Assembly (NCBI RefSeq): GCF_000834655.1
Contig: NZ_JXQQ01000010.1
Span: 248,001 to 312,000 of the forward strand
Source: Variovorax paradoxus
GTDB lineage: Bacteria; Pseudomonadota; Gammaproteobacteria; Burkholderiales; Burkholderiaceae_C
Direction: 5' to 3'
Length of the DNA stretch: 64,000 nucleotides
Shown here: in pieces, positions 1-10,467 of the stretch
Position numbering within the stretch: the first letter of the stretch is position 1
Layout of the letters: each line of letters starts with the position of its first letter
Program-made: the position numbers and the translations under genes
Notes under the pieces: model-generated
Databases searched by the model: none
Told to the model about the DNA's origin: nothing
Seen by the model: only the letters and a program-made list of their open reading frames with translations

Positions 1-745
1 TGCCTGCAACGAAGCGCAGCGGCGGCTTGTCGAGCCCGGCCAGTTGGACCAGTGCGCTCGCGAGCTTCATCGGGTCGCCCGGCTGCTTGCCGTCGAGGCC
101 GGACAGGAAGGCGATGGTTCCTGCCGTGCGATCGGCGTAGTCGTCGATCGAGGGCTTCGCAAAGGTCGTGGAACCGGCCGACAGCAACTCGGTGCGAAAG
201 AAGCCCGGCTCGACCAGCATCGTCTGGATGCCGAAGGGTTCGATCTCCGGGCCGAGCGACTCCATCCAGCCTTCCACGGCGAACTTGCCCGCGGCATAGC
301 CAGTGCAGAAAGACCCGCCGACGATGCCTGCGGTCGATGAGATCGTAAGGACGAGGCCGGCGCGGTGCTGTCGCATCACCGGCAGCACCGCGCGCGTGAC
401 GTTCATGGGACCGAAGAGCAGCGTCTCGATCTGCTGTCGCATCTGGTCCGCGGTCAGCTCTTCGAAGAAGCCTGCGTAGAAGTTGCCGGCGTTGTTCACG
501 AGCACGTCGATCCGGCCGAAGCGCGCAACGGCCGCCGCGGCGGCGGCTTTCGCGTCGTCTGCGTCGGTGATGTCGAGCTTCAGGGTCATGAGCTTGTCGT
601 GCACGCCGAGCACGGCCTCCAGCTTTGCGGGGTCGCGGCCTGTGGCGACGACCTTGTGTCCGGCCGCCAATGCCGCGCGGACGATGTCCGCTCCGAGGCC
701 ACGGCCAGCGCCGGTGACCAGCCATACTTTTTCATTCGAAGACAT
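1..745 (-). CDS. SDR family NAD(P)-dependent oxidoreductase (3' end beyond window)
   Basis: A short-chain dehydrogenase/reductase starts at 745 and runs off the left edge, leaving about 248 residues. The cofactor-binding TGAGRGLG is at residues 11-18, the NNAG motif follows the fourth strand, and the catalytic YAAGK sits after a conserved Ser in the STAG segment. The family reduces or oxidises alcohols and ketones in the cytoplasm, and the substrate cannot be read from the sequence. It is the last visible gene of a minus-strand group with an aldo/keto reductase and an old yellow enzyme, which suggests a small electrophile/carbonyl reduction operon under the divergent LysR regulator. The missing C-terminus is due only to the window edge. 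Confidence 0.9.
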   Translation of the reverse strand, partial: MSSNEKVWLVTGAGRGLGADIVRAALAAGHKVVATGRDPAKLEAVLGVHDKLMTLKLDITDADDAKAAAAAAVARFGRIDVLVNNAGNFYAGFFEELTADQMRQQIETLLFGPMNVTRAVLPVMRQHRAGLVLTISSTAGIVGGSFCTGYAAGKFAVEGWMESLGPEIEPFGIQTMLVEPGFFRTELLSAGSTTFAKPSIDDYADRTAGTIAFLSGLDGKQPGDPMKLASALVQLAGLDKPPLRFVAG

Positions 746-789
746 CGTGGGTTCCTGGAGTTGGGTTGAGGCGAGGTGCGGATTCCGCG

Positions 790-3056
<2,267 letters not shown>

Positions 3057-3085
3057 CTGAAATCCTTGTGATGGCGCCGACTGTA

Positions 3086-3147
3086 GAAGTCATCTTCCGA
3101 AAGAAAAATACCCTAATACCGCATGCCGCTTGAAGATAATCTTCAAG
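3086..3147. promoter_or_regulatory. Two GAAG...CTTC dyads between OYE operon and lysR
   Basis: The dyad GAAGTCATCTTC lies at 3086-3097. A longer one, CTTGAAGATAATCTTCAAG (9-bp arms around one base), lies at 3129-3147 and ends directly before the lysR ATG. Both share GAAG-N4/5-CTTC, consistent with recognition and activation sites for the adjacent LysR protein. The second would block lysR translation start or transcription, suggesting autorepression. The assignment is inferred from position and symmetry. Confidence 0.55.
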
Positions 3148-4044
3148 ATGAAACTTAAACAGCTCGATGGATTGATTGCGTTTTGGAAGGTTGCCGAACA
3201 CAAGGGGTTCAGCTCGGCGGCCGCTGAACTGGAGGTGTCGCCTTCTGCGTTGAGCCAGGCCATCCGGAGCCTGGAGACGCGGCTGGGCGTTCGCTTGTTG
3301 AACAGATCGACCCGCAGCGTGAGCCTCACCGAAGCGGGAGAGGCTTACCTCGCGCGGGTGGGTCCGGCGCTGGGGCAGGTCGTCGAGGCGGGTGAAGAAC
3401 TCAACGTGATGCAGGGCCGGCCCGCCGGCACGCTGCGAATCAACGCGGCCCGGGTGTCGATCGCCATGGTGCTGCAGCATCGGCTGGCCGACTTCTTTCG
3501 GGAGCATCCGCAGGTGCACATCGAGTTGACGAACGACGAGGGCTTCGTCGACATCGTCGAGCGCGGGTTCGACGCCGGCATCCGCCTGGGCGAAAGCGTT
3601 CAGCAGGACATGGTGGCCGTCCCTCTGGGCGGGCCGGTGACGATGGCCGTGGTCGCATCGCCCGACTACCTGAAGCGGATGCCGGCGCCACGTCACCCGA
3701 ACGACCTCGCGCGCCACAACTGTGTGCGCTTCCGGGGTTCCGGCTCAGGAACGATCTACAAGTGGGAGTTCGAGATCGAAGGTCGCCCGGTGGAGTACGA
3801 GGTGCAAGGCAACCTGACCATTTCGGACTCGCTGTTCGGCTTGGACGCCGCACTGGAAGGCGTTGGGCTGGTCTACACCTTCGAAGCCTTGGCGGCGCCG
3901 CTGGTCAAAGCCAAGCGCCTGACGCGCGTGTTGACCAGGTTTTCGCCGTCGTTTCCGGGCTTCTACCTGTACTACCCGAGCCGGCATGACCAGCCGACGA
4001 AGTTGAAGGCGTTGATCGAGTTTGTCGGACGATCTGCGAAGTGA
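3148..4044 (+). CDS. LysR family transcriptional regulator
   Basis: A 298-residue LysR regulator starting at the ATG at 3148 (MKLKQLDGL). The frame also opens with an upstream TTG at 3130, but that lies inside a palindrome. The winged helix occupies residues ~1-60 (FSSAAAELEVSPSALSQAIRSLE), followed by the periplasmic-binding-like effector domain to the end. It is divergent from the OYE/AKR/SDR operon, the classic arrangement in which LysR activates its neighbour in response to a substrate. The effector is unknown. A dyad abuts the start codon, consistent with negative autoregulation. Confidence 0.92.
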   Translation: MKLKQLDGLIAFWKVAEHKGFSSAAAELEVSPSALSQAIRSLETRLGVRLLNRSTRSVSLTEAGEAYLARVGPALGQVVEAGEELNVMQGRPAGTLRINAARVSIAMVLQHRLADFFREHPQVHIELTNDEGFVDIVERGFDAGIRLGESVQQDMVAVPLGGPVTMAVVASPDYLKRMPAPRHPNDLARHNCVRFRGSGSGTIYKWEFEIEGRPVEYEVQGNLTISDSLFGLDAALEGVGLVYTFEALAAPLVKAKRLTRVLTRFSPSFPGFYLYYPSRHDQPTKLKALIEFVGRSAK

Positions 4045-4174
4045 AAGCCCTGTTTGGGAGCGGCCGCTTTGTGACGAGAAACGCCCTTTGCACACGGGCG
4101 CCTGGAGGTCTGCAAACAGTCTGAAGCGGACATAGGGGCTGCCGTGAATCTCACTGTCACAGTCGTGCGCTATC

Positions 4175-5278
4175 TCACCGGGACTTCGGCGCCCATAGCT
4201 TGATATCGTTGCGTCCTGGCGCTCGGTGTCTCACCTGCTCTCTCCACTGGTCAGCTATTCGCTGTGCATCAGTCTGTACATCCGGCAGGCCCGCTACGAA
4301 TTGATCTACATGAGCGGCAATATTCTCTTCGCCCTGTCTTCGAAGTGCTTCCGCCGTCGCCCGCCAATCCGCAGTCACCTCCCGCCGGGTGCTGCGCATC
4401 GCCTCTTGGCCAATTTCTAGATCGCTCCCCCACTTGAGCGCCCGGAGCATACCGTCCAACTTGCTGCGCATGAAGGTAGAGGTCCTCGGCGGCCCATGCT
4501 TGGCCCGGTCGCTGGGCGGGAGTTGCCCGAACGCCCGAAGTGCCCGCAGCCGATGATGGATCGGGTCCCGAAAGGGCTTGCGTGCTTGCCCTCGTAGCTG
4601 GCGTGGTGTGGCATTGGCCGCCACGCCCTGCTCACGCATCAGCGCGGCGAATTGCTCGCGCCACTGGCGCAGCGTGTTCTTGCGGATGTAGAGGCGCTTG
4701 CCGGGCTCAAACTCGTGCTCGCACTTGACCACCAGATGCACATGCGGATGCGGCTGATCGGTGTGCAGCGCCATGGCGTAGCGATATTGCAGCGCGAAGT
4801 TCTCGCGTGCGAAGACGCGCGCCGCAGCCAGCACCTTGTCCGGCGGCGTACCGGCGGGCATGGACAGGACAATGTTGTGAACCAGCTTTGCGCGCGTGTC
4901 CTTCTCCCCCGGAGCGGGCCTCGGCTTGTACTGGCTTCTGCAAAGCTCAAGCTGCCACTCCGCCGTGATCTCCTTGGCTGCACCCCGGCCCTGCTGCGCC
5001 AGCCCCTCGTCAATTTCCAACGCAAGCTTGCCGTGCCGACCGATGTAGCGCAGATGAGCCTCGACGCCGCCAACGTCCCGTCCGCCGCCAGAGACCTTCA
5101 CCATCACCTCGGGCGCGCGACCCACCGTGCGCTGAATCTGCGCGATCTGCTCGGCTCCGAGGCGCAACCTGCCGCCCGGTCCTCGCCGGCCGTAGCTGAC
5201 GATGTCCAGGCTCATGTCGCGCGACTCTCCGGCCGAGCCGTGGCCGCTTCTGTCCACGCGCATCATCTGCTTAGGCAT
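4175..5278 (-). CDS. Relaxase/mobilization nuclease (VirD2/TraI-like)
   Basis: A 367-aa relaxase. The three-histidine motif HTDQPHPHVH is at residues 172-181 followed by LVVK, typical of MOBP-type nucleases. These nick the origin of transfer through an N-terminal Tyr and lead the strand into the recipient. Candidate tyrosines are Y29 and Y78. The C-terminal third is charged and helical, as in relaxosome-contacting regions. Its start overlaps the end of the MobC-like gene by 8 bp, so the two are co-expressed. No coupling protein or type IV secretion genes are in the window, so this would be a mobilizable element or a remnant. Confidence 0.85.
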   Translation of the reverse strand: MPKQMMRVDRSGHGSAGESRDMSLDIVSYGRRGPGGRLRLGAEQIAQIQRTVGRAPEVMVKVSGGGRDVGGVEAHLRYIGRHGKLALEIDEGLAQQGRGAAKEITAEWQLELCRSQYKPRPAPGEKDTRAKLVHNIVLSMPAGTPPDKVLAAARVFARENFALQYRYAMALHTDQPHPHVHLVVKCEHEFEPGKRLYIRKNTLRQWREQFAALMREQGVAANATPRQLRGQARKPFRDPIHHRLRALRAFGQLPPSDRAKHGPPRTSTFMRSKLDGMLRALKWGSDLEIGQEAMRSTRREVTADWRATAEALRRQGEENIAAHVDQFVAGLPDVQTDAQRIADQWREQVRHRAPGRNDIKLWAPKSR

Positions 5279-5852
5279 GGCGGTTCCCTTCGCCGGTCTC
5301 CCAGCTGATGAGGTTGCGGCGCACGATGGCGGCTGTGGCCTCGCGTGCCAACTCGATTTCCCGCCGGACCATCGCGATGGCTTCGCCGAGGTCTGGTGTC
5401 ATCGGCTCCGGCAGAGTGTTCGGCATGCCGAACGCTCGAAGCTGCCGTCCCAGCGCAGCCAGTTGGGCGACGCTCACTTTGATCTGGTCGAGTTCGTTCG
5501 GCGGCAGCACGGCCGCGTCACGCGCATGGTTGTGGATCAGCAGGGCCAGGTAGCTGCCTGTCTTCATCCCACGGGAATGGGCTCGCTGTGTCACCAGAAC
5601 ACGATCGCCCTTGCGAAGCCGCAGCGTGATGCGATCCGCCACGCCAACGTCGCTTTGCGACTCGTGTAGGAACCGCTGTCCACCCGGGTCCAGCGAGTTT
5701 TCGCCGTTGACCTTGAGTACCTCGTCGACCATTTTCGCGAGCAGGGTCGACGCACTGAGATGATGCCTGGCCGCCAGTGCGGCGAAGTGTGCCCTGGTCT
5801 CGGGCGGTACCCGGGTAGCTATCACGCGGCTCGATCGAGAGGTTTTGGTCAT
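5271..5852 (-). CDS. MobC-like relaxosome accessory protein
   Basis: A 193-aa basic protein just upstream of the relaxase, with an 8-bp overlap. The N-terminus (SRSSRVIATRVPPETRAHFAAL) resembles the ribbon-helix-helix segments of MobC/TraJ-type proteins that bind oriT and assist the relaxase. The rest is mostly helical. One copy of the element's 16-bp palindrome lies inside the coding region, giving residues FGMPN. The functional call rests on position and the RHH-like N-terminus. oriT would be expected upstream in 5853-6194 but was not identified. Confidence 0.65.
   Translation of the reverse strand: MTKTSRSSRVIATRVPPETRAHFAALAARHHLSASTLLAKMVDEVLKVNGENSLDPGGQRFLHESQSDVGVADRITLRLRKGDRVLVTQRAHSRGMKTGSYLALLIHNHARDAAVLPPNELDQIKVSVAQLAALGRQLRAFGMPNTLPEPMTPDLGEAIAMVRREIELAREATAAIVRRNLISWETGEGNRHA
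5418..5433. repeat. 16-bp palindrome GTTCGGCATGCCGAAC, copy 1
   Basis: A perfect 16-bp dyad inside the MobC-like coding region. The same sequence recurs at 6012, 8353 and 11398 and was not found elsewhere in the window. A binding site for an element-encoded regulator such as the ParB-like protein is the simplest idea. Confidence 0.85.
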
Positions 5853-6194
5853 TGCAACGCCGTTGCAGTAAACAATGTCTGACGTCAGTCTATCCTGCCC
5901 TCAACACCGCACAAGGACTCTGCTCCCCCACCCGCTCCACGCGCTCCTTCCCCGCCATCAAAGGTCCCTCCCCCCTCCCCCCACAGCCGCCGGCACGGAC
6001 GCCGCCCGCACGTTCGGCATGCCGAACAACCGAGCCGAGTGGTGATCGGCCCGGCATGCGTAGTCAGCGCGCATCGGTGAGAAACGGAGTATCGGAATCA
6101 GCGGCCTCGTCTCGTTGGCCGTTGCGGAGAGGATGGCCCAGCACTGTCCAGCGGAGGATGGCAAAGTCTGCCATGGCGCGTTGAAGCCTCTTCC
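5853..6194. other. Intergenic region between mobC-like gene and parD
   Basis: No convincing gene is present in these 342 bp. It holds palindrome copy 2 and the presumed promoters of the divergent mob and parDE transcription units. An origin of transfer is expected near here from the position of the mob genes, but I could not identify a nic site. Confidence 0.5.
6012..6027. repeat. 16-bp palindrome GTTCGGCATGCCGAAC, copy 2
   Basis: Second perfect copy, lying between the divergent mobC-like and parD genes, a position suited to transcriptional control of both units. Confidence 0.85.
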
Positions 6195-6509
6195 ATGACC
6201 ATGATGAACATTTCCCTACCCGGCGAGATGAAGGCCTTTGTCGATGCGCAGGTCGCAGACCGTCGCTACGGCAACGCCAGCGAATACATGCTTGACCTCA
6301 GCCGGCGGGATCTCGCGCGGGAGCAATTTCGAGCGGCCATCTTTGCTGGCCTCGCATCGGGGCCTGCCGTCGAGTGGACGCCGGCACACTTCGATGAATT
6401 GAGGGCCGAGATCACCGACGTCGAGGCAGTGGGCGCGCGCACGTCGAAAGTTCGTGCTCAGCGCAAGGCCAGGCGGCCGGCAAAGGGCGTGAGGAAGAAA
6501 GCGACCTGA
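6195..6509 (+). CDS. ParD-family antitoxin
   Basis: A 104-aa type II antitoxin. The N-terminal ribbon-helix-helix MNISLPGEMKAFVDAQVADR, followed by YGNASEYMLDLSRRD, is the standard ParD fold that binds its own promoter. The C-terminal helix (AVEWTPAHFDELRAEI) is the usual toxin-wrapping segment, and the protein ends in a basic tail. ATGs at 6195, 6201 and 6204 are all possible starts. The toxin gene follows after 2 bp with a GTG start. Because the partner ParE reads as frameshifted, this antitoxin may now act only as a repressor. Confidence 0.88.
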   Translation: MTMMNISLPGEMKAFVDAQVADRRYGNASEYMLDLSRRDLAREQFRAAIFAGLASGPAVEWTPAHFDELRAEITDVEAVGARTSKVRAQRKARRPAKGVRKKAT

Positions 6510-6511
6510 GT

Positions 6512-6850
6512 GTGAAGGGCGTCAGGCGATTCGTTGTCCGCCCTCGTGCGGGTACGCAGATTACCGCCGCAATCCACTACGACGCGATCACCATGCATGC
6601 ACCGAACGCCGCGAGGGGCTTGCTAGATAAACTGCAGAGGGCTTACGAGCTCATCAAGCAGCATCCGGGCGCGGGCTCGCCGGGTCTCGACGCCGAACTG
6701 GGAAGGCCCGGACTGCGCTCCCGAAAACTTCCCCGGGTACCCCTACCTGATCGTCTATTTCCGCCACCCCGATGCCGTGATGTGGTGGATGTGCCGCACA
6801 AACGCACCGACTACGTCACCGCGCTGATCGCTCGTCTCCCTTCGTCTTGA
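6512..6850 (+). pseudogene. ParE-family toxin, apparently damaged by two compensating frameshifts
   Basis: A GTG-started frame of 112 codons directly after parD. The N-terminal two thirds match RelE/ParE toxins (RPRAGTQITAAIHYDAIT, LLDKLQRAYELIKQHPGAGSP, GRPGLRSRKL). In the annotated frame the next ~25 residues are proline- and arginine-rich and unlike the family. In the +2 frame the same DNA (from about 6732) reads FPGYPYLIVYFRHPD, exactly what ParE should have there. The annotated frame again looks plausible after about 6780. Two indels that restore frame therefore scramble the core strands. Likely inactive, unless these are sequence errors. Confidence 0.7.
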
Positions 6851-6980
6851 ACCGGACCTTCCATGTCGGCGAAGACCGTCCGCGCCGGCGCCCATGCCCG
6901 CCATCGGCATCAGCGTGTCTGCGCTCACGGCGCAGCGCCCGGCAGGCGAACAAGAGCAAAAAGAAGCGGAAAAGATAAAC

Positions 6981-7002
6981 GCGGGCGCCCAGGCGCCCGC
7001 GT
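6981..7002 (-). terminator. Rho-independent terminator of radC
   Basis: A perfect 10-bp stem (CGCGGGCGCC / GGCGCCCGCG) with a 2-nt loop starts 6 bp after the radC stop. Read on the minus strand it is followed by a T-rich tract (TTTATCTTTT). Confidence 0.75.
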
Positions 7003-7008
7003 GCAGCC

Positions 7009-7662
7009 TCAGACGAGGCCGCGCTCGGCCATCGACGCGGTGCGGTTGTTCCCCACGACGAAGTGGTCAAGCACCTGCACGTCCACGAGCGCCAGCGCCT
7101 CCTTCAGGACCCGCGTGAGCACCAGGTCCGCCTCGGACGGCTCGACATGGCCTGACGGATGGTTGTGCGCCAGGATCACCGCCGAGGCATTCAGCTGCAG
7201 CGCCCGCTTGACCACCTCGCGTGGATAGACGCCCGTCTGCGTCAGCGTACCGCGGAACATGTCCTCGAAGGCCAGCATCGTGTTCTGGGCGCTCAGGAAC
7301 AGCACCGCAAAGCTCTCGTGCGCCTGCCCCGCGAAGTGCAGCTTCAGGTAGTCAGACACCGCGTACGCGGAACGGAAGGCCTGCGAGGGACGCACGTCCT
7401 CCATCAGCAGCTCTCGCGCCAGGCGCAGTCCCGAGCGCAGCTGCACCCAGCCGATTCCCGAGGCTTCCCTCGCGACCCCGACCAACCGGTGCAGCGAACG
7501 CCCATGCGCCTCGTACAGCGCCTCGGCCTCAGCGCCCAGGAACGGACGCAGCGCCTCGAGCACCCGCAGGTCGCGCGACGTCAAGGCGTCGCCGGCCTCC
7601 GCGGCCGAGGACCCAGGAAGGGAAGATGAAAGGGAAGAGGAAGAAGAAGTCGTAGCGTTCAT
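7009..7662 (-). CDS. radC: RadC family JAB/MPN domain protein
   Basis: A 217-aa RadC-like protein. The JAMM metal motif is intact: H166-N-H168-PSG, S176 and D179 (AHNHPSGHVEPSEADLVL). The N-terminal third is a helix-hairpin-helix-like region preceded by a low-complexity serine run (residues 5-19). Despite the name, a role in DNA repair is not established for the family. Copies on plasmids and ICEs are common and often sit beside ardC, parB and mob genes, as here. A strong terminator follows the stop. A function in element establishment or anti-defence is inferred from that context. Confidence 0.88.
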   Translation of the reverse strand: MNATTSSSSSLSSSLPGSSAAEAGDALTSRDLRVLEALRPFLGAEAEALYEAHGRSLHRLVGVAREASGIGWVQLRSGLRLARELLMEDVRPSQAFRSAYAVSDYLKLHFAGQAHESFAVLFLSAQNTMLAFEDMFRGTLTQTGVYPREVVKRALQLNASAVILAHNHPSGHVEPSEADLVLTRVLKEALALVDVQVLDHFVVGNNRTASMAERGLV

Positions 7663-8340
7663 GACGATGAACTCCTGTGCAAGACGCAGGCGGGATTGCC
7701 TGCGTGCCCCCGCGACCCCGTCGCAGCGCAGCGCTCAAGGCCGCCGCAGGCGCGCGGCACGCGCCGAGCACGCGCAGCGCGCGCAGGGCCTTGAACGCGA
7801 GAACGATGGGGTAGCCTTGGGGCTCACAGGCAAGCCCACCCCACCCTTCGCAGCGCCACGAAGGCTCCCGCATCCTGCAGTTCGATTCCGAGGGCTGGCC
7901 CCGCACCGCTTATCCAACCCGGAGCGCGGGCGTGCGCCGAGCGACAGGGCCGCTGGCGGCCCCGAACCTGGATGGGCGGTTGGCGCAGGAACCTGACAGT
8001 TCAGTGAGGCTGTCTCGCCGATGGCAACCGAACCAACGTGTCAAGGTGCCCGGCGCCGTGCCCCGGCCGCCGAGGCGCCTCGGCGATCGGCGGGGATTTT
8101 TCAGCGCCTGTGCCGATGTCACGGCCGAAGGCAGTGCAATGGCAGATGCGTTCCGCCGGACTTCAAGCCCACTCGACCGCTCGAGAGGCACAGGCCGGCA
8201 GCCAGCCAGCACGCGCCGTGGCGTGAGGGGGATGGGACGAAGCGGTTCCGATGCGCCGGGCGATCAGCCCTAAAAGAAAAGAATCGAAGAAGAGAGGAAA
8301 CGAACCGGGGATCTCGGACCGCCGCGACATGAGACGCGAG
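7663..8340. other. Non-coding stretch upstream of radC
   Basis: About 680 bp of very GC-rich DNA. Frames are open in several phases because stops are rare at this composition, but none resembles a protein family. It presumably holds the radC promoter. The parB 3' remnant begins at its right end. Confidence 0.5.
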
Positions 8341-8352
8341 ATGCGTCCCGGT

Positions 8353-8368
8353 GTTCGGCATGCCGAAC
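8353..8368. repeat. 16-bp palindrome, copy 3, within a 30-bp perfect dyad
   Basis: GTTCGGCATGCCGAAC here extends outward to a perfect 30-bp palindrome (8346-8375, outer arms TCCCGGT / ACCGGGA). It lies just past the end of the parB 3' remnant, the same place as copy 4 relative to intact parB. Confidence 0.85.
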
Positions 8369-8390
8369 ACCGGGAACGCAGGGGCGAGGG

Positions 8391-8570
8391 CTCCGCTTCC
8401 GGCTCATGGCCGCGCTTCGTCGCCGCAAGCAGGCGCAGCGGCGACGGAAGCCAGCGCTGGCGCTGCAGCCGGCGCGCGCAATTCGCCGCGACCTCGGCCT
8501 TCTTCGTCGCCGCCACGGCCGGGAGGGCGGCTTCGCCGGCCTTCTCAGCCATCGCCTCCAGCGCCTCGGA
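8391..8570 (-). pseudogene. Duplicated 3' fragment of parB
   Basis: The minus strand encodes EALEAMAEKAGEAALPAV, then KKAEVAANCARRLQ and RWLPSPLRLLAATKR. These align residue for residue with the C-terminus of the intact ParB-like protein (KALEAVAEATGDAALPAV, KKAEAAAHCARQLE, RWLPSPLRPLAAAPR). Nucleotide similarity extends past the gene end to the palindrome, roughly 8340-8610 against 11380-11640. Only the last ~60 codons remain and the stop codon is lost. The two copies are direct repeats about 3.05 kb apart and bracket the TetR/flavoprotein/methyltransferase cargo. Confidence 0.8.
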
Positions 8571-8734
8571 CAGGAGCCGAGAAGCCGGATCTGCGCATGC
8601 TCCGCCAGCAGCCTGGCGATCTGCGGCTGCGGTCACAGCGCCCCCGGATGATTTCAGGGTATCGCATCGCTTCCACCCGAGCCGGCGGACTGCCGCGCTC
8701 AAGCCAGCGCGACCTCAGGCCGCATCGTGGGTGC

Positions 8735-9379
8735 CTACGCGCCGTAGGCCGCCATGAAGACCCGAACGGCCTCGCGCAGAAGGGCCCTGTTCTCCCGGGC
8801 ATCCGGCAGATCGAGCTTCAGCAATCCACGGATGTGCCCGGAGCCCAGAAACATTGACAGGAACAGGTCCGCTGCCTGCAGCGGGTTTCGCACCTTCAGC
8901 GTGCCCGCCGAGTGGGCACGGCGCAGGTATGCGGCCAGCTCGCCATTCGCACGCTCCGGCCCTTCCTTGTAGAACGCACGGCAGGCTTCAGGCTGCGCCC
9001 CTGCGACACCATAGACGGCGCGCAACGCGCCCAGTGCGTCGCCGCGCGCCAGCGCGAGAAATCGGGCGCCGACCGCCAGCAGCGCCTCTTCGGGGTGGTT
9101 CGGGTCCAGCGGCTCCGTGCCCTGAACGCCGTCCACCACCGGCGCCGTCCTGTCGCGCACGACCGCCTGGAACAGCCCTTCCTTGGAGCCGAAGTTGCTG
9201 TACACGGTCATCTTGGAGACACCGGCGTCCGCGGCGATGGCATCCACACTGGCTCGCTCCAGGCCGTGCTCGTTGAAGTGCCTTTGCGCCGCTTCCACGA
9301 TGCGCCGCACGCGCTCGGGATCGCGTGGCCGCCCGCGTTGGGGCTTGGGAGCAGGAACTGGGAGACGGGCCGTGGACAT
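8735..9379 (-). CDS. TetR/AcrR family transcriptional regulator
   Basis: A 214-aa TetR-type repressor with the N-terminal HTH at residues ~30-75 (ASVDAIAADAGVSKMTVYSNFGSKEGLF) and an all-helical ligand domain. It is divergent from the CPYC flavoprotein gene, 89 bp away. Between them lie 10-bp inverted arms TTTAATGGAC and GTCCATTAAA that touch both start regions, a likely operator controlling both genes. The inducer is unknown. It belongs to the cargo between the parB direct repeats. Confidence 0.9.
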   Translation of the reverse strand: MSTARLPVPAPKPQRGRPRDPERVRRIVEAAQRHFNEHGLERASVDAIAADAGVSKMTVYSNFGSKEGLFQAVVRDRTAPVVDGVQGTEPLDPNHPEEALLAVGARFLALARGDALGALRAVYGVAGAQPEACRAFYKEGPERANGELAAYLRRAHSAGTLKVRNPLQAADLFLSMFLGSGHIRGLLKLDLPDARENRALLREAVRVFMAAYGA

Positions 9380-9380
9380 A

Positions 9381-9442
9381 TTTAATGGACTTGACAGTTC
9401 ACTATATCAAATCTAGATTACTGTACTTGATAGTCCATTAAA
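9381..9442. promoter_or_regulatory. Divergent promoter/operator, TetR and flavoprotein
   Basis: Inverted arms TTTAATGGAC (9381-9390) and GTCCATTAAA (9433-9442) enclose a 42-bp AT-rich core. A plausible plus-strand promoter is TTGACA (9391-9396), 17 bp, TAGATT (9414-9419). Repressor binding at either arm would cover it. Confidence 0.65.
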
Positions 9443-9468
9443 CAATCGTCCGCACGGAGCCTCTCACC

Positions 9469-10362
9469 ATGAATGACGCCATCATCATCGGCGGCAGCTT
9501 TGCCGGCCTGGCCGCGGCCCTGCAGCTCGGCCGCGCCCGCCGCAAGGTCACCGTTCTCGACACCGGCCTGCCGCGCAATCGCTTCGCCGGCCACTCGCAC
9601 GGGCTGCTCGGCCACGACCACAAGCCGCCGCTGGACATCCTGGCCGAAGCGCGAAAGCAGCTGGCGCGTTACCCCACTGTCAAACTGGTCACTGCCCGGG
9701 CCGACAGCGTCTCCAGTGCCATCGACAATTTCTCGGTCCTCACTGCCGATGGCCAAAGCCTTGGCGCGCGCCGCGTGATCCTGAGCTATGGCGTGGTCGA
9801 CCAGATGCCTGCTGTTCCCGGATTCGCCGACAGCTGGGGCACGTCCATCGTGCCCTGCCCCTATTGCGACGGCTTCGAAGTCGCCGACCGGCATTGGGGC
9901 CTCGTCTGGTCCGGCCCGCAATCGCACAATCAGGCCAGGCTGTTCCGCGACTGGACAGACAAACTGACCGTGTTCGCCGACGGCCACGACGTTCCCCCGG
10001 AGATCCAGGGCGATCTGGCGCGCCGCAACATCCCTGTCATCGATGGCCGGATCATCGAAATCGCCCATCGCGAGGGCCGCATCACCACCGTCGATCTCGA
10101 GGGCGGCCGCAATGTGGCGGTCGATATCCTGTTCGCCCATCCGCGCAACAAGCCATCCGCAAGCCTGCATGAATCGCTGGGCCTCGCCACGGTCGACACG
10201 CCCACCGGCATCGTCCTCAAAGTCGACGAGCGCCGCCAGACCAGCATGCCCGGCATCTACGCCGCCGGCGACCTCACCACGCCCTTCTTGCCCTCGGTCA
10301 CCCAGGCGTCATCCCAGGGCGCGATGGCGGGCATCTTCGCCCAGCAATCGATGGTGGTTTGA
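9469..10362 (+). CDS. FAD-dependent thioredoxin-reductase-like oxidoreductase
   Basis: A 297-aa flavoprotein of the thioredoxin reductase group. The FAD dinucleotide motif GGSFAGLAAA is at residues 8-17, the redox pair C130-P-Y-C133 follows VP, and the C-terminal GIYAAGDLT binds FAD. The NAD(P) domain looks reduced: the usual second GxGxxA is not obvious in VWSGPQSHNQA, so electron donor use is uncertain. Similar stand-alone proteins sit beside TetR or Rrf2 genes and act in thiol/disulfide or small-molecule redox reactions. The small methyltransferase-like gene follows in the same direction. Confidence 0.9.
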   Translation: MNDAIIIGGSFAGLAAALQLGRARRKVTVLDTGLPRNRFAGHSHGLLGHDHKPPLDILAEARKQLARYPTVKLVTARADSVSSAIDNFSVLTADGQSLGARRVILSYGVVDQMPAVPGFADSWGTSIVPCPYCDGFEVADRHWGLVWSGPQSHNQARLFRDWTDKLTVFADGHDVPPEIQGDLARRNIPVIDGRIIEIAHREGRITTVDLEGGRNVAVDILFAHPRNKPSASLHESLGLATVDTPTGIVLKVDERRQTSMPGIYAAGDLTTPFLPSVTQASSQGAMAGIFAQQSMVV

Positions 10363-10467
10363 GGCAGTGGCGATGTCCTTCTCCGGTTGCCGCAGGGCAT
10401 CGCCAATGGGGGCGTCCCGTGGTGGGCGGCGGATGATGCGGGGCGCCAGGCCTCGTCATGGAGCGAC

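Noticed and set aside
5853..6194. oriT for the relaxase
   Set aside because: Position is suitable and a palindrome is present, but no recognisable nic consensus was found, so it is not called.
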